Source: JACJYC01 sp964558465 | GTDB lineage: Bacteria > Bacteroidota > Bacteroidia > Chitinophagales > Saprospiraceae | NCBI GenBank assembly: GCA_964558465.1 | Contig: CAZLEF010000009.1 | Location: 43,873-107,872 of the forward strand | DNA: 64,000 bases | Direction: 5' to 3' | Shown: one piece after another, positions 1-7,260 of the stretch | Layout: each line of letters begins with the position of its first letter | Numbering within the stretch: the first letter of the stretch is position 1 | Made by a program: the position numbers and the translations under genes | Notes under the pieces: generated by a model | The model's input: the letters and a program-made list of their open reading frames with translations, nothing else | Told to the model about the DNA's origin: nothing | The model's database searches: none

Positions 1-202
1 TGCCGTTTTCTTCTGCCACCAACGCCCACTGATTGGCAGGCGGGGTTTCAAACCGCGTCTTCCAGACCTGCCGGCGGTCTTCAAAAACAGGCCCGTCCAG
101 GTATTCGTCCAGGAAGATGCCCCGGTAGTGGTCGCGCCAGCTTTCGGCGTGTAAAAGTGCGATCGATTCCGCGTCGGAAGCATCGGCAATTCGGAAAATC
201 AT
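1..202 (-). CDS. GNAT-family N-acetyltransferase, N-terminal part (cut by window edge)
   Basis: Reading the minus strand from the ATG at 202 gives 67 codons that stay open to the window edge. The start reads MIFRIADASDAESIALLHAE and continues with SWRDHYRGIF, the usual opening of a GNAT acetyltransferase: strand beta-1, then an 'A-x-D-A' turn, then the first helix ending in a Trp/Arg pair. GNAT enzymes move an acetyl group from acetyl-CoA to an amine; the acetyl-CoA binding loop would lie outside the window, so neither activity nor substrate can be checked. The assignment rests on the N-terminal pattern only. The gene runs the same way as the serine hydrolase behind it, across about 90 bases of repeat-rich spacer. 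Confidence 0.7.
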   Translation of the reverse strand, partial: MIFRIADASDAESIALLHAESWRDHYRGIFLDEYLDGPVFEDRRQVWKTRFETPPANQWALVAEENG

Positions 203-204
203 AT

Positions 205-290
205 TTATGATTGAATCGATTAAAGGATTGGCTCGAATGATTCGATTGAAGTACAAATCGAATCATTCGGGTCAATCGTTCAATCTAAAA
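205..290. repeat. Intergenic run of CGAATCATTCG-like repeats
   Basis: The spacer between the acetyltransferase and the serine hydrolase is made of short direct and inverted copies of ATCGAATCATTCG-like words (for example around 227-247 and 256-272). Similar words occur at 26794-26830 and 29783-29915, so this is a dispersed intergenic repeat type in this genome. No gene is visible in it. Confidence 0.6.
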
Positions 291-293
291 ATA

Positions 294-2309
294 TTAATCG
301 GTTTTATTAAACATCACCCCCCTCACCCGTCCGCTGGAGACCTTGATGCCGGTAATCTGACCTTCGCCGTTGCGGACAAATTCCACCTGGCCAAAAAACC
401 AGGCGTTGCCGGTGAACAGGTCGGCCTTGGAAGCGGTCAGTTCGATATCGGGGTGGCGCTGGTGCCGGGCGATCAGTTTGCCGTCCTTCACCAGGAGGGT
501 ATAGGCCGTTTCGAGTTCGGGGCTGTAAAATTTGCCGGTGAATGCGTTAATATCCAGCGATTTGGCGTCAAACGCTATTAACCTTGGGCAGACAAATTGG
601 CCGCCGCCTTGTTTCAGAGTCAGCTGGTGGACTTCCCCCTTGTCGTTTTGTCCGAAGATGATGGTAGCATTTGCTTCCTTAATAAAGAAAGTATGTTCGG
701 CCTGAGGTTGGAGTTCAATTTTCGGCTGACCGGTAGCCTGTCCCATCAATTTGTTGTCTTCTTTCGAGATGGTGATGATAAAACCGGGTTGCAATTCGTA
801 TTGGCCGGCGTATGCCTCCAGCCTTGCGGGGTCGATTGCCGGTGCGCTGGCTGCAGCGGGTTTGGGCGTGGTTTCTGCAGAAGGTGGGGGTATGGGTTGG
901 GTCATCTGGCTGCCCAGGTAAATTTCGGCCACCTGGAGCGCCAGTCCGCCCGGGTTAAAGGAACCCAGGTTGCTGAATACGATCACTGCAAAATCCTGTT
1001 CGGGGAAACGGGCCAGATACGTCCGGTAACCGGCGTCGGCGCCGCCATGGCTCACCGTTTTTAGCCCTTTGTACATCCCGATGTCCTGTCCGAATGCGTA
1101 AGAGATAGTATCGCCGGAATTGAGCACACCCCGGGAGTGCATATTTGCCATGATGGCCGGGTTGCCCACCTTCATCTCCTTGAAATTAACAGCCCACCGC
1201 GACAGGTCCTCAACCGTGGTGAACAAGCTGGTCGCGCCGGCATTGGCATAACTCAGTACGCTTTTTTTGAAACCAGCCTGGTTGGGGGAATAGGAATAAG
1301 CACGGTTTTTGACCACTTTTTCGTGGTCGTCGTAAAACAGGGTATGGGTCATGCCGAGCGGCTGGAAGATATGCTCCCGGCAATAATCCGCAAAGGACTG
1401 CCCGGAGACGCGGGCAACGATCTCGCCCATCAGGGTGTAACCGGTATTGCAGTACACGTATTCGGCGCCCGGGTCAAAATTCAGTTCCCGCTGGTTAAAA
1501 GTCAGTTTCAGCACGTGTTCTTTGGTGATTACGTCGTCGAGCCGCCAACCGGCCAGCGCCAGGAGGTTCCACTGGTCGCGCAGCCCGCTGGTATGGTGGA
1601 TGAGGTGGCGGATGGTGATGGTTTTGCCAAAATCGTGCATTTCCGGCAGATATTTCCGGATATCGTCGTCGAGGGAGAGTTTGCCCTGGTCGGCCAGCAG
1701 GGTGATCGCAAAGGTGGTGAACTGCTTGGAAACCGAGGCGATATGGAAAACGGATTTTGAGGTGATGGGGATATCGTATTCCAACTGGGCGTAGCCGTAC
1801 CCCTTGGCGTAATGCAGTTTCCCGTTTTTGACCACCGCTACAGCGGCGCCGGGCGACCCCGGTTTGTTCCATGCAGAAAAAAGCTGATCTACTTTTCCTT
1901 CCGGCGTTTTGGGCTCCTTTTCGGGTCGCTGGATTGAAATGGTGTACTTGCCGGAGGTTTCATCTTCGTCGAGCGGCTCGATATCCAACCGGTAGACCCC
2001 GGTCATTTTGGTGGAAATCCGGAAAGGCTCCGGACCTTGCCGGCCATTGGGGCTGTCAAATTCCCCTAGCTTTTGTCCTTTCGGGTCATAGGTGCGGATG
2101 ATGATATCGATCCCGTCCTGCATTAATTCGCCGGTAACAAAATACCCGGCCTTGAGCTGGATCTCATAACTGTGTTTTTCTCCGGCTCGCAGGTTATTGG
2201 CATGGGTTCCTCCTGCCTTTAACGGGATAGCAGGCGCCTGGGCGCTGAGGATGGAGGCCGAAAAAATGAGCGGGAACAGCAAAATGTGTTTGAAGTCGTG
2301 TGATGGCAT
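294..2309 (-). CDS. Secreted serine hydrolase, beta-lactamase / class C fold
   Basis: 671 residues with a signal peptide (about residues 1-23, ending ILSAQ). An N-terminal beta-rich segment (about 30-128) resembles a pre-peptidase C-terminal type domain. The hydrolase domain (about 135-465) holds all three marks of the serine beta-lactamase / DD-peptidase superfamily: S192-V-S-K195, Y286-C-N288 and H421-G-G423. A C-terminal beta-rich domain of about 180 residues follows, as in many beta-lactamase-related esterases and peptidases. It should act in the periplasm or outside on an ester or amide substrate; the family covers D-aminopeptidases, esterases and penicillin-binding proteins, so the substrate is unknown. 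It lies 93 bases downstream of glpD on the same strand. No T9SS tail is visible. Confidence 0.85.
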   Translation of the reverse strand: MPSHDFKHILLFPLIFSASILSAQAPAIPLKAGGTHANNLRAGEKHSYEIQLKAGYFVTGELMQDGIDIIIRTYDPKGQKLGEFDSPNGRQGPEPFRISTKMTGVYRLDIEPLDEDETSGKYTISIQRPEKEPKTPEGKVDQLFSAWNKPGSPGAAVAVVKNGKLHYAKGYGYAQLEYDIPITSKSVFHIASVSKQFTTFAITLLADQGKLSLDDDIRKYLPEMHDFGKTITIRHLIHHTSGLRDQWNLLALAGWRLDDVITKEHVLKLTFNQRELNFDPGAEYVYCNTGYTLMGEIVARVSGQSFADYCREHIFQPLGMTHTLFYDDHEKVVKNRAYSYSPNQAGFKKSVLSYANAGATSLFTTVEDLSRWAVNFKEMKVGNPAIMANMHSRGVLNSGDTISYAFGQDIGMYKGLKTVSHGGADAGYRTYLARFPEQDFAVIVFSNLGSFNPGGLALQVAEIYLGSQMTQPIPPPSAETTPKPAAASAPAIDPARLEAYAGQYELQPGFIITISKEDNKLMGQATGQPKIELQPQAEHTFFIKEANATIIFGQNDKGEVHQLTLKQGGGQFVCPRLIAFDAKSLDINAFTGKFYSPELETAYTLLVKDGKLIARHQRHPDIELTASKADLFTGNAWFFGQVEFVRNGEGQITGIKVSSGRVRGVMFNKTD

Positions 2310-2402
2310 GACGTGGTGATTTTTGGAAAGGGGAAGATAAGGAATTCTTATAGAAATCCGGACCGATTTTTTTTTCCAGGCTTCTTTCTGATCCGCTAAA
2401 GT

Positions 2403-4118
2403 TCATATCATGCCGTCCTTCATAACCGCCTCTTTCCCCATCGCCGCTTCCACCCACCCATCCACCATACGGATATAATCCTGTGTTTCCTTTTGGACCC
2501 GTTCAGCCCCCCATTCAAAAAAATCGCCCAGCAAGGCGGCTACGGCGGGCGCGGCAATTTTGGCGGCATGCCAGTCGACGATCTCCAGGCGCATCCTGCG
2601 GCCCAGCACATCGCGGAGGGTATGGGCCATTTCGTGGGCCGCCTGGTAAACGACCTCCGCTTTGATGAACGGATGCCCCGGAACCAGCCGTTCCGCATAA
2701 ACCTCCGACCGCCCTGCAAGGAGCGCTACCCTGGGCGCCCGGTCGCCGTATGCAAGCGACAAATGCCGGGCTACGTCTTCGGGCAATCCTTCCAATTGCT
2801 GCCAGCCGTCTTCGCTGAACCCGGGGGCGCCGACCAGCGGGGTGTTCTGAGTTGTGCAAGCCGCCTGTCTGCCCAACAATTCGCAGGCTTTATCGACAAC
2901 ATCCCTGGCCATCAGCCGGTAAGTGGTCCATTTGCCACCCAGCAGGCTGAGCAGGTTGGAGGTCGGGTCGTGCTCTACTTCATGGTCGCGCACCAGCCGT
3001 TTGGTGGATTTACCGGGCTGGGCGGCGATCAGCGGCCTTAATCCGCCAAAACCGGCGGTTACCTGGCCGGGGCTGGGCGGTTCAGCCAGATATGGCGCAA
3101 GGGCGCCCAATAAAAAGTCGACTTCTTTTTGTTCAAGAACGGGTTCTTTTTCCAGGTCGGTGTAATCCCCGTCGGTCGTGCCGAGCAGTACCTTGCCTTC
3201 AAAGGGAATGGCAAAAATCACCCGCCCGTCCGGCGTCTTCGGGATCAGCATCGCGTCGTGGCTGCCGAGGGTTTCGTAGGGCAGCATGACGTGGACGCCC
3301 TTGCTGGGCCGGATGCGGGCCTCCAGACGGGCGTTGGCCATCCGGCGGACGGAGTCGGAAAAAGGGCCGGTGCAATTGATGAAGAGGTGGGCTTTGATTT
3401 CGACTTCGCTCAATCCCCGCCCGGCTTCGCTCAATCCCCGTTCGACTTCGCTCAATCCCCGCCCGGCTTCACTCAGTCTATCCTTTGCCAGGACGGCCAC
3501 CAGCTTTCCGGCGCCATCCTTTTTAAACCCGGTGACCTCCAGGTGGTTGACCACCGCCGCGCCGGCTTCTTCTGCCGTATGCGCCAGGGCCAGGCAATAC
3601 CGGGCGTCGTTGTGTTGTCCGTCGTAATACAATACCGCGCTGTGCAATTTTTTGGGGTTGAGGCCGGGCATCCGTTTCAGGGCTTCCTTTTTGCTCAGCC
3701 AGCGGCTTTTGGGCAGCGGGTCATTCTTGCCGGCAAACCAATCATAAATGGTCAGGCCGATGGATAGGTACAGGCCCTGGAACCAGTTGGAGACCGGGGT
3801 AAGCAAGGCCTGCGGCCGGGCCAGGTGCGGCGCATTTTTGATGACAGTATAACGTTCCTCCAACCCGTGGCGGACTTGCCGAAGCTGGCCGAAATCCAGG
3901 TTTTTGAAGGCTTGTTCGAGGTAGCGCACCCCGCCGTGGATAAGTTTGGTGGAACGGGAAGAGGTTTCCGAGGCAAAGTCGTTTTTCTCGATGAGGGCCA
4001 CCCTGAAACCGCGCAAAGCGGCGTCGAGCGCACAACCGGCCCCACTGGCGCCGCCGCCGATGATGCAGATATCGAAATATTCGGATTGCAGGCGCTTGAG
4101 ATTATCTGTCCGATGCAT
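2403..4118 (-). CDS. glpD: FAD-dependent glycerol-3-phosphate dehydrogenase
   Basis: 571 residues. The N-terminus has the FAD-binding Rossmann motif IIGGGASGAG (about 19-28), followed by the GlpD signature STKLIHGGVRYLE (about 56-68), a mid FAD segment LFINCTGPFSDSV (about 246-258) and the C-terminal cap domain with LLGGKWTTYR (about 394-403). GlpD oxidises sn-glycerol-3-phosphate to dihydroxyacetone phosphate and passes electrons to quinone at the inner membrane. The oddity is an in-frame tandem repeat, residues about 213-240, just before the second FAD strand, in a surface loop region that is short in relatives. The reading frame is intact across it. No glpK or glpF is adjacent. Confidence 0.93.
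   Translation of the reverse strand: MHRTDNLKRLQSEYFDICIIGGGASGAGCALDAALRGFRVALIEKNDFASETSSRSTKLIHGGVRYLEQAFKNLDFGQLRQVRHGLEERYTVIKNAPHLARPQALLTPVSNWFQGLYLSIGLTIYDWFAGKNDPLPKSRWLSKKEALKRMPGLNPKKLHSAVLYYDGQHNDARYCLALAHTAEEAGAAVVNHLEVTGFKKDGAGKLVAVLAKDRLSEAGRGLSEVERGLSEAGRGLSEVEIKAHLFINCTGPFSDSVRRMANARLEARIRPSKGVHVMLPYETLGSHDAMLIPKTPDGRVIFAIPFEGKVLLGTTDGDYTDLEKEPVLEQKEVDFLLGALAPYLAEPPSPGQVTAGFGGLRPLIAAQPGKSTKRLVRDHEVEHDPTSNLLSLLGGKWTTYRLMARDVVDKACELLGRQAACTTQNTPLVGAPGFSEDGWQQLEGLPEDVARHLSLAYGDRAPRVALLAGRSEVYAERLVPGHPFIKAEVVYQAAHEMAHTLRDVLGRRMRLEIVDWHAAKIAAPAVAALLGDFFEWGAERVQKETQDYIRMVDGWVEAAMGKEAVMKDGMI
3399..3480. repeat. 21-bp tandem repeat inside glpD, about four units
   Basis: Four units of 21 bases (3399-3419, 3420-3440, 3441-3461 and a shortened, diverged 3462-3480) alternate between two versions that encode RGLSEVE and RGLSEAG. 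Units 1 and 3 match each other, as do 2 and most of 4, suggesting a 42-base duplication on top of the 21-base one. As 21 is a multiple of three, copy-number change would keep glpD in frame. Confidence 0.9.
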
Positions 4119-4154
4119 GGGATATGTTTAGGATTTGGATAAAGGTAATTTTTT

Positions 4155-4304
4155 TCATGATTTTACCAGGGCGCCGCCCCAAATAAACTCATGAAAATCT
4201 TTTAGCGGAGGGATTTTGCCCACCCTTCTCAATCCCGTGATTACCGTCTCCAGTTTCTGGTCTAAATGCTGTTCGAATGCATAAAATACCTTTCTTTTGT
4301 GCAT
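4155..4304 (-). pseudogene. Relic of a DUF4143-type AAA ATPase N-terminus (49 codons)
   Basis: The ATG at 4304 opens a 49-codon frame ending in TGA at 4155. It starts MHKRKVFYAFEQHLDQK and reaches VITGLRRVGK, which is the shape of the N-terminus and Walker A (GxRRxGKT) of DUF4143-family ATPases. After the Lys the usual TT(L)LK is replaced by IPPLKDF and the similarity ends. I read it as a deleted gene that kept its start and upstream dyad rather than a working small protein. The assignment comes from motif recognition alone; the frame could also be a genuine small hypothetical gene. Confidence 0.5.
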
Positions 4305-4323
4305 GAAATGTTATTTTATGCAC
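4299..4323. promoter_or_regulatory. Inverted repeat over the start of the ATPase relic
   Basis: GTGCATGAAAT (4299-4309) and ATTTTATGCAC (4313-4323) form an 11-bp inverted repeat with one mismatch and a 3-base spacer. It covers the start codon at 4302-4304. A third half-site-like word, GCATAAAATA, is at 4280-4289. This looks like an operator or the promoter region of the decayed gene; no protein can be assigned. Confidence 0.4.
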
Positions 4324-4381
4324 AAAAAAAATGCAAAAAAATAAAGGCATTGAATTTTTTTGATGAATTCAGCGCATCAAT

Positions 4382-4416
4382 AAAAAAAACCGCCCTCCCC
4401 TCGCAGGGAAAGCGGT
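4382..4416 (-). terminator. Rho-independent terminator of mdh
   Basis: Read on the minus strand, ACCGCTTTCCC pairs with GGGAGGGCGGT (11 bp including two G-T pairs) around a short loop, followed directly by eight T. It lies about 30 bases after the mdh stop codon. Confidence 0.88.
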
Positions 4417-4445
4417 CCCTTATCTTTAATTCAGAAAGTCCTTAT

Positions 4446-5378
4446 TTACAACCCCATCCCGTCGTACACATCCATTACGGCTTTAACGTGGCCGGCAGAA
4501 TCTTTCATCAGGGTCATTTCGTCCTGATTCAGTTTGAGTTCGATGAACTGCGAAATGCCGTTTTTGCCCAGTTTGACCGGGATGCCCAGAAAAATATCCT
4601 TCATGCCGTGTTCGCCGTTCAGCATGACACAACACGGGAAAATGCGGTTTTCATCTTTCACGATCGCTTCCACCATTTGAGCGGCAGCAGCGCCCGGCGC
4701 ATACCAGGCTGAAGTGCCCATCAGTTTCACCAGTTCGCCACCGCCAACCTTGGTGCGTTCTACGATGGCGTCCAGTTCGGCTTTGCCGATCATGTCCGTC
4801 ACCGGAATGCCGGAGACGGTTGTGTACCGGGGCAGCGGCACCATCGTATCGCCGTGGCCGCCCAGTAAAATGGCCTGAATATCCTTTGGCGAAACGTGCA
4901 GCGCTTCGGCCAGGAAAGCCCGGTAGCGGGCCGTATCCAGGATGCCGGCCATGCCGAATACCCGGGAGCGGTCGAGGCCCGACACTTTGTAGGCTGCATA
5001 GGTCATCACGTCGAGCGGGTTGGAAACCACAATAATGATGGGGTTTTTGGAATGCTCCAGGATGGACCTGGTGACCGAATTGACGATCTTGGCGTTGGTG
5101 GAGATCAGGTCGTCGCGGCTCATGCCCGGTTTGCGGGGTACGCCGGCAGTGATGACCACGATGTCCGAACCGGCGGTATCTTTATAGTCATCCGTACCTC
5201 TTAAAAAGGTGCTGTAGTTATCGATAGGCGCCTGCTGCCAGGTATCGAGGGCTTTGCCCCGGGCAAGGTCGCCGGCAATATCCAATAAAACGATCTCTTT
5301 GACAATGTCGCGGTGCGCCAGCACATTGGCGACGGTTGCGCCCACATTTCCGGCACCGATAACGGTTACTTTGCTCAT
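4446..5378 (-). CDS. mdh: Malate dehydrogenase (LDH-like type)
   Basis: 310 residues, the usual length for the LDH-like malate dehydrogenase of Bacteroidota. GAGNVGATVA (8-17) is the NAD-binding loop; substrate-binding Arg82 and Arg88 lie in PRKPGMSRDD, with Asn120 in VVSNPLDV, Arg151 in LDTARYR and the catalytic His175 in GGHGDTMV. The Arg in PRKPGM (rather than the Gln of lactate dehydrogenases) indicates malate/oxaloacetate as substrate. It converts malate to oxaloacetate with NAD in the TCA cycle in the cytoplasm. The gene stands alone, with its own terminator and a likely promoter in the spacer shared with the divergent protease gene. Confidence 0.95.
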   Translation of the reverse strand: MSKVTVIGAGNVGATVANVLAHRDIVKEIVLLDIAGDLARGKALDTWQQAPIDNYSTFLRGTDDYKDTAGSDIVVITAGVPRKPGMSRDDLISTNAKIVNSVTRSILEHSKNPIIIVVSNPLDVMTYAAYKVSGLDRSRVFGMAGILDTARYRAFLAEALHVSPKDIQAILLGGHGDTMVPLPRYTTVSGIPVTDMIGKAELDAIVERTKVGGGELVKLMGTSAWYAPGAAAAQMVEAIVKDENRIFPCCVMLNGEHGMKDIFLGIPVKLGKNGISQFIELKLNQDEMTLMKDSAGHVKAVMDVYDGMGL

Positions 5379-5415
5379 GATAACGATGGTTTGAAAATTT
5401 GGTTTTTAAGTCCCG

Positions 5416-5423
5416 CAAAAGTA
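5416..5423 (-). promoter_or_regulatory. Likely -7 element for mdh
   Basis: CAAAAGTA on the plus strand reads TACTTTTG on the minus strand, matching the Bacteroidota -7 consensus TAnnTTTG. It lies 38 bases upstream of the mdh start. A clear TTG at -33 was not found, only an A/T-rich stretch. Confidence 0.5.
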
Positions 5424-5479
5424 GTTTTTTTTTAAAACCTTTGTTTACCCGGAGACCAAAGAATTGCAAACAGTCCAAC

Positions 5480-5507
5480 TTGCAGCGCTGCCAATTGTTT
5501 ACTTTTG
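5480..5507 (+). promoter_or_regulatory. Bacteroidota-type promoter of the first M43 protease
   Basis: TTG at 5480-5482 and TACTTTTG at 5500-5507 are 17 bases apart, matching TTG-N17-21-TAnnTTTG. The start codon is 24 bases downstream. No Shine-Dalgarno sequence is present, as usual in this phylum. Confidence 0.6.
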
Positions 5508-5531
5508 TGATTCAAAAGGAAAAAACAAACA

Positions 5532-7133
5532 ATGATCAGAATATTTTTAAATGTTTTGGCCCTCATGCTGGCCATTCCGGCTTTTGCCCAAACCGTTTTG
5601 CATACTTGCGGCACCTCGGGTGCAGCAGGGGAAGAACTGATCCCGCGCCTCGAAAGGAATATCAGGGCCCTGAACGAAAGCCCTGCGCTTGGGCGCGACA
5701 TCCAGTTTGTACCCGTCCGGTTTCACCTGGTAGCCGAGAATGACGGCGATGGCCGTGTGCTGGAATCCCAGATCCTGGAACTGCTCTGCGCCCTGAATGA
5801 AGACTTCTTGCCCATGAACATCCAGTTTTACCTCAAAAACGAGAATGCAACCCTGCCCCAGGGTTCTTATCTGAGAAACGGGCTGACCTATATCAACAAC
5901 ACCGTTATTTATAATGACCATACCTCGGCGCTTGCCCTGATGAACAACCTGTACCGCGAACCCAATGCCATGAACATCTGGGTGGTGGCCAATGCAACCC
6001 CGCCGGGTGGCGGCCTTGGTGTGACGCTGGGGTATTATTCACCCCAGTACGACTGGATTGTCCTGCGCACTGCGGATGCCACGCCTGAATCGACCACCCT
6101 CACCCATGAGATCGGCCATTTCTTCAGCCTGCCGCACCCGCACCGCGGGTGGGATAATCAACCATTTATCCCGAATCCGGTACCCCAATGGGCCATTGAC
6201 GCCGGATTTACCGAGCCGACCCCCAATCCGGCGCCGGCTACTTCTCCGGGCGGCGTAGCCACCGAAAAAATGAGCGGCAGCAATTGCGCTACCGCCGGCG
6301 ATCTGATCTGCGATACCAAACCCGATTATAATTTCGGATTCAGCTGGAATACCTGCAACTATACCGGCGGCGCCATGGACCCGGACGGCGTGGTCGTCGA
6401 CCCGGAAGAGAAACTCTTCATGGGCTATTTCGGAAATTGTCCGACAGACGATTATTTCTTCTCGGATATGCAACAACAGTTGATGGTCCAGGATCTGGCC
6501 TCAAACGGCCGGGATTACCTGCGCACCGGGTACAACCCCAACCCCACCCCGCTGACGGCAGTTGTCACCAATATCGAACCGGCCAACAATGCTACGCTGT
6601 CCCAATATAACGCCGTATTTTTCAAATGGAGCGTATCGCCCGGCGCTGAACGATATCTGCTGGAAATCGCCCGGAACAGCACTTTCCCGGAATCCACTAC
6701 CCTGAATTATATCGTCAACGGCGCCTCGACCACGATCTATGACCTGGAAGCCAGCCGCAATTACTACTTCCGGGTACGCCCGCTCACTGAATATTCCACC
6801 TGTGTTGGCCCCGGTTCAAGTCATTTTTTCAAAACCGGCGCCCTCACGGCAACAGGCGAGCCTTCTTTTGTGCAAAATTTTAGGGTGTGGCCAAACCCTG
6901 TTTCTGCCTTTCAATCCGCTTTTTTTGAACTCAATACCACGAAGGCATTTGATGCAAACATTGAACTCGTTGCAATGGATGGCCGCCGGGTGATGGCGCC
7001 ATTCAGCCAGGTCTTCCGGGCCGGTAACAACCAGATCGAACTGCCTGTCCGGAACCTGACTCCCGGCATATACTGGATCAGGATGGAAACCCGGGAAGGG
7101 CTGTTGGGTAAAAAGCTGGTGGTTGGAAATTAA
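5532..7133 (+). CDS. T9SS-exported M43 zinc metalloprotease
   Basis: 533 residues. A signal peptide (1-20, ending PAFAQ) leads into a pappalysin/M43-like catalytic domain with the zinc site HEIGHFFSLPH: His192, Glu193, His196 and His202. Cysteines and a 'MGYFGNC' segment near residue 300 fit the Met-turn and disulfides of the family. Residues about 340-435 look like a fibronectin type III domain, and about 450-533 is a T9SS type A sorting domain (RVWPNPVSA ... PGIYWIRM ... GKKLVVGN). It should be exported by the type IX system and cut extracellular protein; whether it is released or anchored is not shown. Its neighbour at 7261 has the same architecture, indicating a tandem duplication. Confidence 0.88.
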   Translation: MIRIFLNVLALMLAIPAFAQTVLHTCGTSGAAGEELIPRLERNIRALNESPALGRDIQFVPVRFHLVAENDGDGRVLESQILELLCALNEDFLPMNIQFYLKNENATLPQGSYLRNGLTYINNTVIYNDHTSALALMNNLYREPNAMNIWVVANATPPGGGLGVTLGYYSPQYDWIVLRTADATPESTTLTHEIGHFFSLPHPHRGWDNQPFIPNPVPQWAIDAGFTEPTPNPAPATSPGGVATEKMSGSNCATAGDLICDTKPDYNFGFSWNTCNYTGGAMDPDGVVVDPEEKLFMGYFGNCPTDDYFFSDMQQQLMVQDLASNGRDYLRTGYNPNPTPLTAVVTNIEPANNATLSQYNAVFFKWSVSPGAERYLLEIARNSTFPESTTLNYIVNGASTTIYDLEASRNYYFRVRPLTEYSTCVGPGSSHFFKTGALTATGEPSFVQNFRVWPNPVSAFQSAFFELNTTKAFDANIELVAMDGRRVMAPFSQVFRAGNNQIELPVRNLTPGIYWIRMETREGLLGKKLVVGN

Positions 7134-7164
7134 AGCTGGATTCCGCAGAGTTTCACGGATTCAG

Positions 7165-7211
7165 TGTTTCAGTGTTTCACGGTTAGCTATGCAACCATGA
7201 AACACTGAAAC
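7165..7211. repeat. Inverted repeat between the two M43 genes
   Basis: GTTTCAGTGTTTCACGGTT-like left arm (about 7166-7184) and AACCATGAAACACTGAAAC (7193-7211) pair over 19 bp with one mismatch around an 8-base loop. Further partial copies of AAACACTG follow. It could fold in RNA between the two protease genes, but there is no T-run, so it is not a clear terminator. Confidence 0.65.
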
Positions 7212-7260
7212 CATGAAACACTGCAACCATGCAACCTTCACCTCTAAAACCTTCAACGCC

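Noticed and set aside
3129..3767. Plus-strand frame with Phe-Ala-Gln-Ser-Pro repeats opposite glpD
   Set aside because: It is the reverse reading of the 21-bp tandem repeat in glpD and has no other support.
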